The position numbers and the translations under genes were made by a program. A stretch of 64,000 nt of DNA, taken from the NCBI GenBank assembly GCA_034006265.1, contig JAVETB010000004.1, positions 13,065 through 77,064 on the forward strand. The letters are read 5' to 3'. Position 1 is the stretch's first letter; each line of letters starts with the position of its first letter. Under the pieces are notes generated by a model. The model worked only from the letters and a program-made list of their open reading frames with translations. It ran no database searches and was not told the origin of the DNA. Origin of the DNA: Syntrophus sp034006265. Lineage in GTDB: Bacteria > Desulfobacterota > Syntrophia > Syntrophales > Syntrophaceae. This document shows positions 7,935 to 16,098 of the stretch, piece after piece.

Positions 7935-9049
7935 ACGGAGCCGCTAGTTCCAAGTTCGGTGGTATGAACCTTTCGTTCCCATGCCAGAGGCCAGTCTGGA
8001 GCTCCGACATCCGGCGCGCTATCTGCGGATGGATGGAGGACATTCCTGAAATCGAAGATGTAGTCTCCTAAATACTTATATCTCCGATGCGGAAATATAG
8101 GAAAATCATCAAGGTGTGTCAATGAAAATACAGGACCCCGTCAAAGATGGCCAATTCATATCTAATATCGAGCCCTTACAGGCAAAGGGCCTTCATCATT
8201 GTTGTGCAATATATTTCATAGTGTTATGATTGCGAATGACTTGACCCTGATGAAAATAAGCACCATGCCATGGGGATGGCGGCATCCGCACCGTCTCCTT
8301 TGAGCCCTCCTCGGCACTTCACTTTAACCAGATGGAGATTAATCCTGCTCTTGAGCATTTTTTTTTTTACATATTCCCTTCAACATTCTTTTGCGGACCC
8401 GGCAGCGAGCCGTTATGATACGTTTTTCCAGTCGACGATCCAGCACATGTTTATGGCGGAATAACGAGCGCATTGAGAACCTTAAGGCGGCTTACCCGTT
8501 ATGGCTATCTGGGAAGGGAAAGACCTCCTGTTCTTTTCCCCGAGAAGCCCTGGGCGACACCGCCGCTGAAGTAGCTAATATAATGGAGAAATCATTGACA
8601 ACAGGTCTATTCTGTGCCATAGGTATCGCTGTGACAGCAACGAACTTCTCGACCCTGATCCATTGAACTCGGATTGGGAAGGAACTTCGTAATTTTCTAC
8701 TTATCATCTCTCGAGCAGAAACGTAGAATGAAATGATATGTGCCGGAGTTTTCAAAAGATGATCTATCCGGTCGGCCCGTCACCGTTGTGCCGCGAGCCG
8801 ATAGCGCAGCCATGCTCTCTGCATAATGCAGGGAGGGGATAACCGTCAGCGATTTTCCGCTGAAATACGTGGAAGGGCAGGGCGGGAGGGGTGATAAAGG
8901 GAACGTTATCGGTCACGTCGAGGCCTCTATAACAGCTACCTTTCGCCCCATGGAGGGAAGAAACGGGTGCGGTTGGACCCCTTTTTGGTGCTGCGCACCG
9001 TTGTTGCTCAGCATCCGGTGTTTTTAGCTGTTTGCAAAGGGCCATCATT
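7935..9049. other. Gene-poor accessory stretch
   Basis: About 1.1 kb with no gene I can support firmly. The minus-strand frame at 7850-8122 (90 codons) has no recognisable motif. Plus-strand frames at 8270-8464 and 8391-8666 overlap in different frames. The left part is AT-rich compared with the mgtE side. No tRNA, transposase or clear repeat was seen. It looks like degraded sequence at the edge of the accessory region. Confidence 0.4.
8270..8464 (+). CDS. Doubtful short ORF with signal-peptide-like segment
   Basis: A 64-codon frame from ATG 8270. Residues about 21-42 (TRWRLILLLSIFFFTYS and onwards) look like a signal peptide ending at SFA-DP, but only about 20 residues follow before the stop. 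No Shine-Dalgarno is obvious. It could be the first part of a truncated exported protein; no family was recognised. Confidence 0.2.
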   Translation: MGMAASAPSPLSPPRHFTLTRWRLILLLSIFFFTYSLQHSFADPAASRYDTFFQSTIQHMFMAE

Positions 9050-9507
9050 GTGAATTTTTCCATAAGTATGGCGGGAAACGGCGACGCAGGTGACATTCTG
9101 GCCTTACAAAAGGTCGCCTATCAAAGCGAGGCAACCCTGTACCAGGATTGGACCATTCCGCCCCTCACACAGACTCTTTTGGAAATCGAAGCGGAATTTG
9201 AAACCAGGATATTCCTTAAGGCCATTCTCGAGGAAGGAATCGTGGGCTCCGTGAGAGGTTGCTTCGTTCGGGTACGTGCCTGATTGGCAGACTTATCGTT
9301 CATCCGCATTACCAGGGCAAGGGCATTGGTACTGCGCTCATGAAAAGCCTGGAGAAGGCGTTTCCTGAAGCGGATCGGTTTGAGCTCTTTACCGGCAACA
9401 AGAGCATGAACAATATCCGGCTTTATGAAAGGCTCGGGTATGAAGCGTATCGCGAAGAGGATTTGTCGTTGGATGTCCGCCTTGTCTTCATGGAGAAACG
9501 ACGATGA
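9050..9507 (+). pseudogene. GNAT-family N-acetyltransferase, frameshifted
   Basis: The reading frame from a GTG at 9050 (AAAGGG upstream) encodes the first part of a GNAT protein, with LALQKVAYQSEA and later EEGIVGSVRG, and then stops at about 9283. The second half continues in another frame from about 9265: GTCLIGRLIVHPHYQGKGIG, the acetyl-CoA binding motif A (HYQGKGIGTALM), then ELFTGNKSMNNIRLYERLGY near the end. Joined, they give one typical acetyltransferase of about 150 residues with an indel near 9260-9275. It is either a true pseudogene or a sequence error. The acceptor is unknown. Confidence 0.8.
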
Positions 9508-9617
9508 GAAGACGCCGGCCGGGCGCTGAACGCGATCGTGCCCCTCTCGGGCACTCCGGGTTCGTTTCGTGTCAGGCGGTGATGTTCCATCAATAACCAT
9601 TAACAAGAGAGAATGCT

Positions 9618-10187
9618 ATGCAGCAGACGTTACTGATTACGGGTCTCACCTGTTTGATCGCTGCCATTGTGGGAGGAGGCCTCAAAGCTTTTGGAATTGA
9701 AATTCCGCTGCTGAGTTCGCGTGTCCGTCAGGTGGTTCTGGGACTGTTTGGACTTATCCTGATTGCGGTCGGGATGTTTCCACTGTTTCCTCCAGGATCT
9801 GTCACCGTCTATGAAGACAAAGTGCCGGATACAAACATTCACGGGATACGCTTTCTGGAGTTAACGGCGAAAAGCGCCCATAACCCTCCCAAGGTAAATG
9901 ACCGGATCCAGGTGGAATTTACGCTGCAGAATGCCGGCGAAAAGCCTGTTGATCTACTGGGGATTTGGGTGACGGCTTACGACCCATCAGGTGGGCAAAA
10001 AGATTTTGCCTACCTGAAAATCAACAAGACCATGATGCCCCAGGAAAAAATCACCACCTCAGGAGAAAGGACTCTTGATGCGGCTGGAACCTGGGAATTG
10101 GGTCCCCACTACGCATTGGGGACAAAATGGGACGGCGAACACTATCCAGGTCACTGGAAGCGCTTCCATCTGGCGGTGACGCAGTGA
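9618..10187 (+). CDS. Membrane-anchored protein of unknown function
   Basis: A 189-residue protein with two hydrophobic segments (about 4-20 and 37-54) and a soluble C-terminal part of about 130 residues, rich in beta-type patterns, with phrases such as VEFTLQNAGEKPVDLLGIWV. That kind of text is common in immunoglobulin-like extracytoplasmic domains. No family was recognised. A usable AGAGAG ribosome-binding site precedes ATG 9618. It is one of a row of unrelated plus-strand genes in the accessory region, with more than 100 nt to each neighbour. Confidence 0.7.
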   Translation: MQQTLLITGLTCLIAAIVGGGLKAFGIEIPLLSSRVRQVVLGLFGLILIAVGMFPLFPPGSVTVYEDKVPDTNIHGIRFLELTAKSAHNPPKVNDRIQVEFTLQNAGEKPVDLLGIWVTAYDPSGGQKDFAYLKINKTMMPQEKITTSGERTLDAAGTWELGPHYALGTKWDGEHYPGHWKRFHLAVTQ

Positions 10188-10215
10188 AGTTCCTGACGAT
10201 GACACCTGCGGCAGC

Positions 10216-10266
10216 GCCCCCAACAATGCCGCAGTCGACCTGTCGGGGGCGCGCCCCCCGTTATGC
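10216..10266 (+). repeat. attC-like imperfect inverted repeat (site 1)
   Basis: A 51-nt element. The left arm CCCCAACAATGCCGCAG, continuing TCGACC, resembles the left half of integron attC sites. The right arm contains TGTCGGGGGCGCG and ends in CCCGTTATGC, close to the GTTRRRY core. The ATG of the next frame lies inside the final GTTATGC, as is common for gene cassettes. The arms pair imperfectly and the site is a little shorter than usual. The reading is by eye. Confidence 0.35.
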
Positions 10267-10792
10267 AAAAGAGAGAACCGAACAGATCCTCCAATCGTAT
10301 GACAGAACCCGGAAACACGCCGACGGGTTCTGCGATTGCGGATTGGACCGGTAACGAGGCACATCCCTACTGGAAGCGGGTGACCCATCTGATCGAGCAC
10401 AACTACCTGGACGTCTTCACCCCTGAGTGGCTCTTCGGCGGCAGGAGACATGGCTGGTCCCTGAGGTATAAAAAAACAGATCATTCTGTACGCTGAACCC
10501 CGAGAAGAATCGTTTTGTGCTGATCGTCGTTTTCAGAACAGACGAGCAGACGAAGGTGGAAACCATAAGAGACATCCTTTCTCTGGACACACAAAGAAAA
10601 TACGACGAGGCCACAACCTATAACGACGGGAAATGGCTCATTCTCGCGGTCAACACCCACAAGGTCGAGAAGGGTGTAATGCGGCTTCCGGCCCTAAAGC
10701 GGCGGCCGAAGAAAAAGCAACAATCCATAACAAACAAATGCAGCCGGCGGCCTGCTGCAAAAGAGACGGTGATATGTCTCACCGAAACGTGA
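10263..10792 (+). pseudogene. DUF3788 family protein, frameshifted in an A tract
   Basis: The first frame (ATG 10263, or 10299) contains HPYWKRVTHLIEHNY and then GGRRHGWSLRYKK, and stops at 10496. The protein continues in another frame from about 10478 with SFCTLNPEKNRFVLLIVVF, then YDEATTYNDGKWLILAVN and ALKRRPKK. Together this is the DUF3788 layout (GW-LRYKK, SFCTL-P, YHDGKW, KRKP). Adding one A to the run of seven A at about 10470 restores the frame. So it is a single-base frameshift, by mutation, error or slippage. Function is unknown. The extra tail after KRRPKK is probably non-native. Confidence 0.75.
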
Positions 10793-11061
10793 ACTCTTGG
10801 ATGCCTCCAATCTGTGGGAACAATTTCATGTCCGGATGCCGGGAAATCTGAAGTAACCGCCCTTAATGCAGGGACGGAATAGGCTGTACAAGTGGGAAAA
10901 GATGGTGTTATGACCTGCTGACAACGCCCTGCCGTCGGGGCAGACAACGGGGACTGAATTTTTCGGGACGGACGATATAGAAGAACATGACACATCGAAC
11001 CAACCCGGGCGGACAAGCCGCCCACAGGACTCGGCAGATGTACGGCAAGGAGTGCAACGCC

Positions 11062-11865
11062 ATGAAAAAAGCATATGTCCACGGGTACGATCTGCAGGAG
11101 AACATCCGCTTACAGGATCAGGCCAACACCCTGATCGATCTGCTGCATTCCGACACGGCATACCCATCGGGAAGCCTCGTCCTGGAAGCCGGTTGCGGAG
11201 TCGGTGCACAAACGCTGACTCTGGCGCGGAACAGTCCTGGAGCCTCGATTGTATCCATGGACATCTCTGCGGCTTCGATCCTACAGGCCGAAGAGAAGAT
11301 CCGCGCGGCAGGGCTGACGAATGTCCGGTTCCAGCAGGGGGACCTTTACCATTTGCCCTTTGCTGAAGCATCATTTGATCATGTCTTTGTATGCTTTGTC
11401 CTGGAGCATCTGAACGATCCGGTCCTTGCCCTGCAAAGGCTGAAGGCATGTCTACGGCCAGGAGGAACAATGACGGTGATTGAAGGCGACCATGGTTCCG
11501 CCTTTTTTTATCCTGATAGCAATGAAGCGCATGGCGCAATTTCCTGCCAGGTCGAATTGCAGTCCCGCGCCGGCGGAAACGCGCGGATCGGAAGGTCCCT
11601 GTATCCGTTGCTGGTCACTGCCGGATTTAGCGAAGTCCTGGTCTCCCCCCGGATGGTCTATGCCGATTCCAGCAGGCCGGACATCGTCGACGGATTCACG
11701 AAAAGAACATTCACGGTAATGATCGAGGGGGTGCGTCAATCGGCCATCGAGGAAGGCATCATAGACTCTGCCACCTTCGACAGGGGAATCCAGGCTTTAT
11801 ATCGGACAACCGAGCCGGACGGTACCTTTTGCTGCACATTCTTCAAGGCCGTGGGGAAGGGATGA
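11062..11865 (+). CDS. Class I SAM-dependent methyltransferase
   Basis: A 267-residue methyltransferase: motif I LEAGCGVGAQTLTLA (about 41-55), the acidic strand end SIVSMDIS, motif IV region FDHVFVCFVLEHL and post-motif LRPGGTMTVIEGD. The frame is open from 10987, but ATG 11062 has a strong AAGGAG site and starts at a natural N-terminus. The substrate is not evident; the layout resembles UbiE/arsenite-type small-molecule methyltransferases. It stands alone, with more than 240 nt to the next gene, in the accessory region of plus-strand orphan genes. Confidence 0.88.
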   Translation: MKKAYVHGYDLQENIRLQDQANTLIDLLHSDTAYPSGSLVLEAGCGVGAQTLTLARNSPGASIVSMDISAASILQAEEKIRAAGLTNVRFQQGDLYHLPFAEASFDHVFVCFVLEHLNDPVLALQRLKACLRPGGTMTVIEGDHGSAFFYPDSNEAHGAISCQVELQSRAGGNARIGRSLYPLLVTAGFSEVLVSPRMVYADSSRPDIVDGFTKRTFTVMIEGVRQSAIEEGIIDSATFDRGIQALYRTTEPDGTFCCTFFKAVGKG

Positions 11866-12032
11866 ATGTCAGGCAATGGCATGGATTCGGAAGGTGTGAC
11901 GCTGCGCCGCTGCGCTCTCCAACTTTACACCGCCGGGCATGAGTCCTGCTTCACGGTATGTCCTTACGGAAATTGGATGCGGCATGCCAATTCCTGAGAG
12001 CGCGCGGACCGGAATCGTGGCCTGCCTGCCGT

Positions 12033-12092
12033 TATGAACGATGTCCATTGCCCGGCACGAAAAATCAGCGCGGCTGAAGCGCGTCGTTGGCC
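12033..12092 (+). repeat. attC-like imperfect inverted repeat (site 2)
   Basis: A 60-nt element running from TATGAACGATG to GCGTCGTTGGCC. The left arm AACGATGTCCATTGCCC pairs imperfectly with the right arm GCGGCTGAAGCGCGTCGTT. The right arm closely resembles the right half of integron attC sites. It ends 15 nt before the ATG of the amidotransferase gene, the usual cassette spacing. The final core reads GTTGGCC rather than GTTRRRY. Confidence 0.4.
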
Positions 12093-12107
12093 ACCATTGG
12101 AGAGAAA

Positions 12108-12830
12108 ATGCGGGCACACTGTTTTCAGCATGTCCCTTTTGAGGAGCTTGGAAGTATCGAACCCTGGCTGGATTCAAAGGGGTACGATCTGACCTGTACA
12201 AGGTTTTTTGAAGCATCAGATTTACCGGATCCCAAAGAAATCGATTTGCTTGTGATCATGGGCGGCCCGATGAGCGTGAATGATGAAGGCAGTTTCCCAT
12301 GGCTGTCACTGGAAAAGCAGTTTGTCCGTGAAATGATCGATTCCGGGAAACCTGTCCTGGGAATATGCCTTGGCGCTCAGCTCATTGCAAACGCCATGGG
12401 GGCTCAGGTCACTGCCAACCCTGAAAAGGAAATCGGCTGGTTTCCTATCCGCGCCGTTTCCCCTGTCGATGATGACGCCTTCCGTTTTCCGCCTTCGGAA
12501 ACCGTGTTTCACTGGCACGGGGAGACCTTCGATTTGCCGGCGGGTGCAATACGACTCGCCAGGAGTGAAGGGTGCGTGAACCAGGCCTTTCAACTCGGGA
12601 AGCGGGTGATCGGCCTGCAGTTCCACCTCGAAACAACCCCGATTTTGGCGCGAGAGCTTGTCTTCCATTGTCACGAAGAGATTGTTCCATCGCGATATGT
12701 TCAAACGGCGGAAGAAATCCTGTCGGCCGGCCCAAACCGTTATCAGTCGGTCAATAATCTGATGAGCGGCATCCTGTCCTATCTTTTAAGTCAGCCACCA
12801 GGAGACCTGAATGCACAGGAAGGATCGTAA
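12108..12830 (+). CDS. Type 1 glutamine amidotransferase-like protein
   Basis: A 240-residue class I glutamine amidotransferase, similar in layout to stand-alone GMP-synthase-type domains. It has the nucleophile elbow PVLGICLGAQLIA (C87), an oxyanion-region VIMGGPMSVND, and the catalytic His/Glu pair in GLQFHLETTP. The frame opens earlier with a TTG at 12087, but ATG 12108 has GGAGAG upstream and matches family N-termini, so I prefer it. No synthetase partner is adjacent. It may hydrolyse gamma-glutamyl compounds or glutamine; the substrate is unknown. Confidence 0.88.
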   Translation: MRAHCFQHVPFEELGSIEPWLDSKGYDLTCTRFFEASDLPDPKEIDLLVIMGGPMSVNDEGSFPWLSLEKQFVREMIDSGKPVLGICLGAQLIANAMGAQVTANPEKEIGWFPIRAVSPVDDDAFRFPPSETVFHWHGETFDLPAGAIRLARSEGCVNQAFQLGKRVIGLQFHLETTPILARELVFHCHEEIVPSRYVQTAEEILSAGPNRYQSVNNLMSGILSYLLSQPPGDLNAQEGS

Positions 12831-13053
12831 CGTCCTGCGGCGGCATTTCTCAAGGAAGATGAACGAGAGACAGCCGGAATTCAAGGAAAAAATAGTTATT
12901 CCCAGTGTGGCATACGCCTTAAGCAATGGGTCTGCGCTTGGCTTGTCCCGTTTGTCCGGGTTTGACGACTCCACGGGGGGAATGGCCCGCACGTCTTACA
13001 AGGAGATATCGTCTTTCCTGTCGACGGGAGCCCTGTGTTGGACCGACTCGTGA
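12811..13053 (+). CDS. Doubtful small ORF
   Basis: An 80-codon frame overlapping the end of the amidotransferase gene by 20 nt. AGGAG lies 6-7 nt before ATG 12811. The protein is basic at the N-terminus, has no recognised motif and has unremarkable composition. It may be chance. Listed because it fills the space before the next gene and has a good ribosome-binding site. Confidence 0.22.
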   Translation: MHRKDRNVLRRHFSRKMNERQPEFKEKIVIPSVAYALSNGSALGLSRLSGFDDSTGGMARTSYKEISSFLSTGALCWTDS

Positions 13054-13556
13054 GCGATGAGACGAACGTCTCGAGCTACCAGCTGGCGCCGATGTCCGCG
13101 CTGATTCGGACGGTCACTATTCTTCTTCTGGTGCTGCCGGTTGCATTCCTTGCCGCCCCGCTCTTCGGGGAAAGGCTGCCTGCCGTGCCCGCCTTGGTCA
13201 TCATCGCCGCATACGCCTGGATCCGGCTCAGGTTCCGGCCGAGCCGGTTCGTCGTCCATCGGGATGGAATCGAGGTACGCTGGCCCCTCAAGTGCCGCAG
13301 GATCTCGCGCAAGGACATCGCGAATGTGCGGGTGATCGACGGGTATGAACTGAATAAGGAAACCGGCTGGTGCGTGCGGGTCGGATCAGGCGGACTCTGG
13401 GGCGGGTTCGGTTGGCTGTGGACGAAGCGCCGGGGTATCGTTCAGATGTATGTCTCGCGCACCGATGGTTACGTGTGGATCGAGACTTGCGGCAAGCGTC
13501 CGTGGCTGATCACACCGGAGCGGCCCGAAGCATTCGTTCGTGCCTTGATGCGATAG
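13035..13556 (+). CDS. Membrane protein with bacterial PH-like domain
   Basis: A 173-residue protein with two hydrophobic segments (about 24-41 and 49-63). A cytosolic domain follows with FVVHRDGIEVRWPLKCRRIS, KDIANVRVIDGYE, VRVGSGGLWGGFGWLW and VQMYVSRTDGYVWIETC. The order of short strands ending in a helix that starts with PERPEAFV is typical of bacterial PH-like domains found in membrane proteins of unknown role. The start is uncertain: TTG 13035 or GTG 13047. It is the last of the plus-strand accessory genes and converges with the MATE gene. Confidence 0.65.
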   Translation: MLDRLVSDETNVSSYQLAPMSALIRTVTILLLVLPVAFLAAPLFGERLPAVPALVIIAAYAWIRLRFRPSRFVVHRDGIEVRWPLKCRRISRKDIANVRVIDGYELNKETGWCVRVGSGGLWGGFGWLWTKRRGIVQMYVSRTDGYVWIETCGKRPWLITPERPEAFVRALMR

Positions 13557-13668
13557 TGCGCGCGGGAATTTTATGCCGGAGAGTTCCTGTCCGCCGGGAC
13601 AACCAGTGAACCGGTATCGTCGCCATGGTGCGGATATCTGCACCTGCCTGGGATTTAAACCGCAATGG

Positions 13669-15024
13669 TCAGTCAGCCATCCGGGATTCGAAAACACGAT
13701 ACTGGCGTTTGGTCCAGAAAAGGATAAAAAGAAAGGCCAGGGCATTGGCGAGAGGCTGCGCCATCCATACGCCGTTGATGCCGAAAAGGTGCGGAAGCCC
13801 GAACAGAAGGGGAAACAGGACCAGGGTGTCGCGGACAACCAGAAGAAGCATGGCCGTTATTCCGCGCCCGAGGCCGATGAACATATTGATCCACATCAGG
13901 CTGGGGGCGGCGGTCAGGAGCATTAAAAAGTTGATGCGCAGGGCCGTTTCCGTCAGGGCCTGCAACTGCGGGTCGGGAGAGAAAAACGTTGCAATCGAAT
14001 CTGCAAAGACTTCCACCGCCAGACAACTCAGGACGGCGATGCCGACAGAGATCCTGACGGCGACCTTGACGGTCTCCAAAAGCCTGGGATAGAGCCTGGC
14101 CCCTTCACTGAAGCCCACCAGCGGCATCAGGCCCTGCCCGAATCCGTAAAGCATCATCATGATCAGGCCATTTGTCCGGAAGATAATGCCGAGAGTGGCG
14201 ACGGCCAGGTCGCTGTACCCGGCTAGAATGGAATTGTGCAGCAGCATGCCCAGACTGACCCCCAGGTTGATGACGATAGAGGGAAATCCCGTCGAATAAA
14301 TGGAGAAAATGATGGGGAGATTCGGGCGGAGATGTTTCCATTTCAGACGATACTTTGAGCTTTTCTGCTGGAGGTAGTAAAAGGACAGCAGAGCGCCCGA
14401 GATCTGAGAGATCACCGTGGCCAGGGCTGCCCCCTGTATTTCCAGGCGGGGAAAAGGCCCCAGCCCGAAGATGAGCAGGGGTTCAAGAATGGCGCTGACC
14501 ACGGCAATAAAAAAAACGGAATACATGGAGGCATCGGGCCGGCCTTCCGCCCTGAGGAGATTGTTGATCATCATGATCAGAAAAAGAAAAGGGACGCCGG
14601 GCATGACCGTGACGAGATAAAGGCGTGAAAGGGGGAGGATTTCCTCCGTGGCGCCGAAGAGTTTCAGAATCGAATCCGGAGCGGCAAGAATCAATCCGGC
14701 AAGCAGAACGCCCAGTGCGGCTGAAAGAAAAAAGACCTGCCCCGCCGTCTGGCGGGCTTTAAGAAATTCCTCCGATCCGAACATCCGGGCAGCGTAGGAA
14801 CCGGCGCCTATCCCAGTTCCTACTCCGATACCGCCAAAAATCAGCACGATGGGAAAGCAGATGGTTAAAGCCGCCATGGCTTTAGAACTTAACCGAGCCA
14901 ACCAGAAGGCTTCAATGAAGTTAAAAAACGCCATGACGAGCATGGCGGCAATGGACGGTCCGCTCATTCTGAGCAGCAGGGGAAGGATGGGACCTTTTCC
15001 CAGATCAAGGCTCTTGTCATTCAT
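13669..15024 (-). CDS. MATE-family efflux protein
   Basis: A 451-residue membrane protein with about twelve hydrophobic segments in two similar halves, the layout of MATE cation/drug antiporters. Typical stretches are GPILPLLLRMSGPSIAAML at the N-terminus, PGVPFLFLIMMINNLLRAEG in the first half and GFGQGLMPLVGFSEGARLY in the second. It would export organic cations in exchange for H+ or Na+; the substrate cannot be told. ATG 15024 is used; its ribosome-binding site is weak. It is divergent from miaA with a 156-nt shared upstream region. Confidence 0.9.
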   Translation of the reverse strand: MNDKSLDLGKGPILPLLLRMSGPSIAAMLVMAFFNFIEAFWLARLSSKAMAALTICFPIVLIFGGIGVGTGIGAGSYAARMFGSEEFLKARQTAGQVFFLSAALGVLLAGLILAAPDSILKLFGATEEILPLSRLYLVTVMPGVPFLFLIMMINNLLRAEGRPDASMYSVFFIAVVSAILEPLLIFGLGPFPRLEIQGAALATVISQISGALLSFYYLQQKSSKYRLKWKHLRPNLPIIFSIYSTGFPSIVINLGVSLGMLLHNSILAGYSDLAVATLGIIFRTNGLIMMMLYGFGQGLMPLVGFSEGARLYPRLLETVKVAVRISVGIAVLSCLAVEVFADSIATFFSPDPQLQALTETALRINFLMLLTAAPSLMWINMFIGLGRGITAMLLLVVRDTLVLFPLLFGLPHLFGINGVWMAQPLANALAFLFILFWTKRQYRVFESRMAD

Positions 15025-15180
15025 GGCGCTTTGATTTATAGGCAGACTCTGTTCAAGACAAAGGAAGCAAGGGGAGGAATCGCACGACGGGACATTCGGC
15101 CGTAATTTCTTTCTTCTCTTGCCCGGAGAAAGGTACCTGCTAACATTGAATACTCCAAAAGATCAAGATCATTTATTGAC

Positions 15181-16098
15181 ATGAGCAAAAATCTCACCGT
15201 CATCCTGGGTCCTACGGCATCGGGAAAAACAGGGCTGGCGGTCCGGCTTGCCCGGGACCTGAATACGGAAATCATTTCCGCCGATTCACGGCAGGTCTAT
15301 CGGGGAATGGATATCGGAACGGGCAAGGATCTTGTGGATTACTGGATCGACGGAAGAAATATTCCCTGCCACCTGATCGATATCGTGGATCCTGATTACG
15401 ATTTCAGCATGTTTGAGTATCAGGCCCGGTTTTACCGCTGCTTTGCTGAGATCTCGTCCCGGGGGATGGTTCCCATCCTCGTTGGCGGTACCGGATTATA
15501 CCTCTCAGCCGTTCTCGAGGAGTATCGGATGGATGCCGTTCCGGAAAACATCGAGCTGAGGGAATCTTTGAAGGACAAATCGCTCGAGGACCTTCAGCAG
15601 CGACTGCTGGCGCTCAATCCGACCTTGCACAATACAACGGATCTGCACGATCGCTCCCGCATTCTTCGCGCCCTTGAAATCGCTGAATTCCCGCGGAACG
15701 GGAAGGCAGGCCCGACAGAGGAACGCCCAACCATCGATCCCCTGGTGATCGGCATCCACTGGGATCGGGAGTCGCTCCGCAGGCGGATCACCCTCCGGCT
15801 GAATGAGCGGCTGGCCATGGGACTGATCGATGAGGTGAAAGAGCTCAACCGGTCCGGGATCTCCTGGGAAAGGCTTCATTTCCTGGGCCTCGAATACCGG
15901 TATGTTGCGCTTTATCTTCAGAGGAAAATGTCCTACGCAGACATGGTGCAAACTCTTACGAACCGCATTTTCCAGTTCTCAAAAAGACAGGCCACATGGT
16001 TTCGCCGAATGGAGCGGCACGGCATCAAAATTTTCTGGGTTGAGGGCAGCGATTACGAATCGCTGGAGAACCTGACCCGCGGGACGCTGACCGCATGA
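15181..16098 (+). CDS. miaA: tRNA dimethylallyltransferase MiaA
   Basis: A 305-residue MiaA, which adds the dimethylallyl group to A37 of tRNAs reading UNN codons. The P-loop GPTASGKT lies at about 9-16, followed by IISADSRQVYRGMDIGTGK (tRNA/DMAPP-site residues) and VGGTGLYLSAVL. The C-terminal half has the helix pattern of the tRNA-binding insertion and RQATWFRR. It has no clear Shine-Dalgarno at ATG 15181. The stop overlaps the next gene by 4 nt (ATGA), so the glycosyltransferase behind it is coupled. Confidence 0.95.
   Translation: MSKNLTVILGPTASGKTGLAVRLARDLNTEIISADSRQVYRGMDIGTGKDLVDYWIDGRNIPCHLIDIVDPDYDFSMFEYQARFYRCFAEISSRGMVPILVGGTGLYLSAVLEEYRMDAVPENIELRESLKDKSLEDLQQRLLALNPTLHNTTDLHDRSRILRALEIAEFPRNGKAGPTEERPTIDPLVIGIHWDRESLRRRITLRLNERLAMGLIDEVKELNRSGISWERLHFLGLEYRYVALYLQRKMSYADMVQTLTNRIFQFSKRQATWFRRMERHGIKIFWVEGSDYESLENLTRGTLTA

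Noticed and set aside
7850..8122. A 90-codon minus-strand frame
   Set aside because: No motif and unusual composition; other frames in the same place look equally coding, so the stretch was described as decayed instead.
9000..13560. A complete integron or mobile island
   Set aside because: No integrase, recombinase, transposase, attI or target-site duplication was seen; only two attC-like repeats support the idea.
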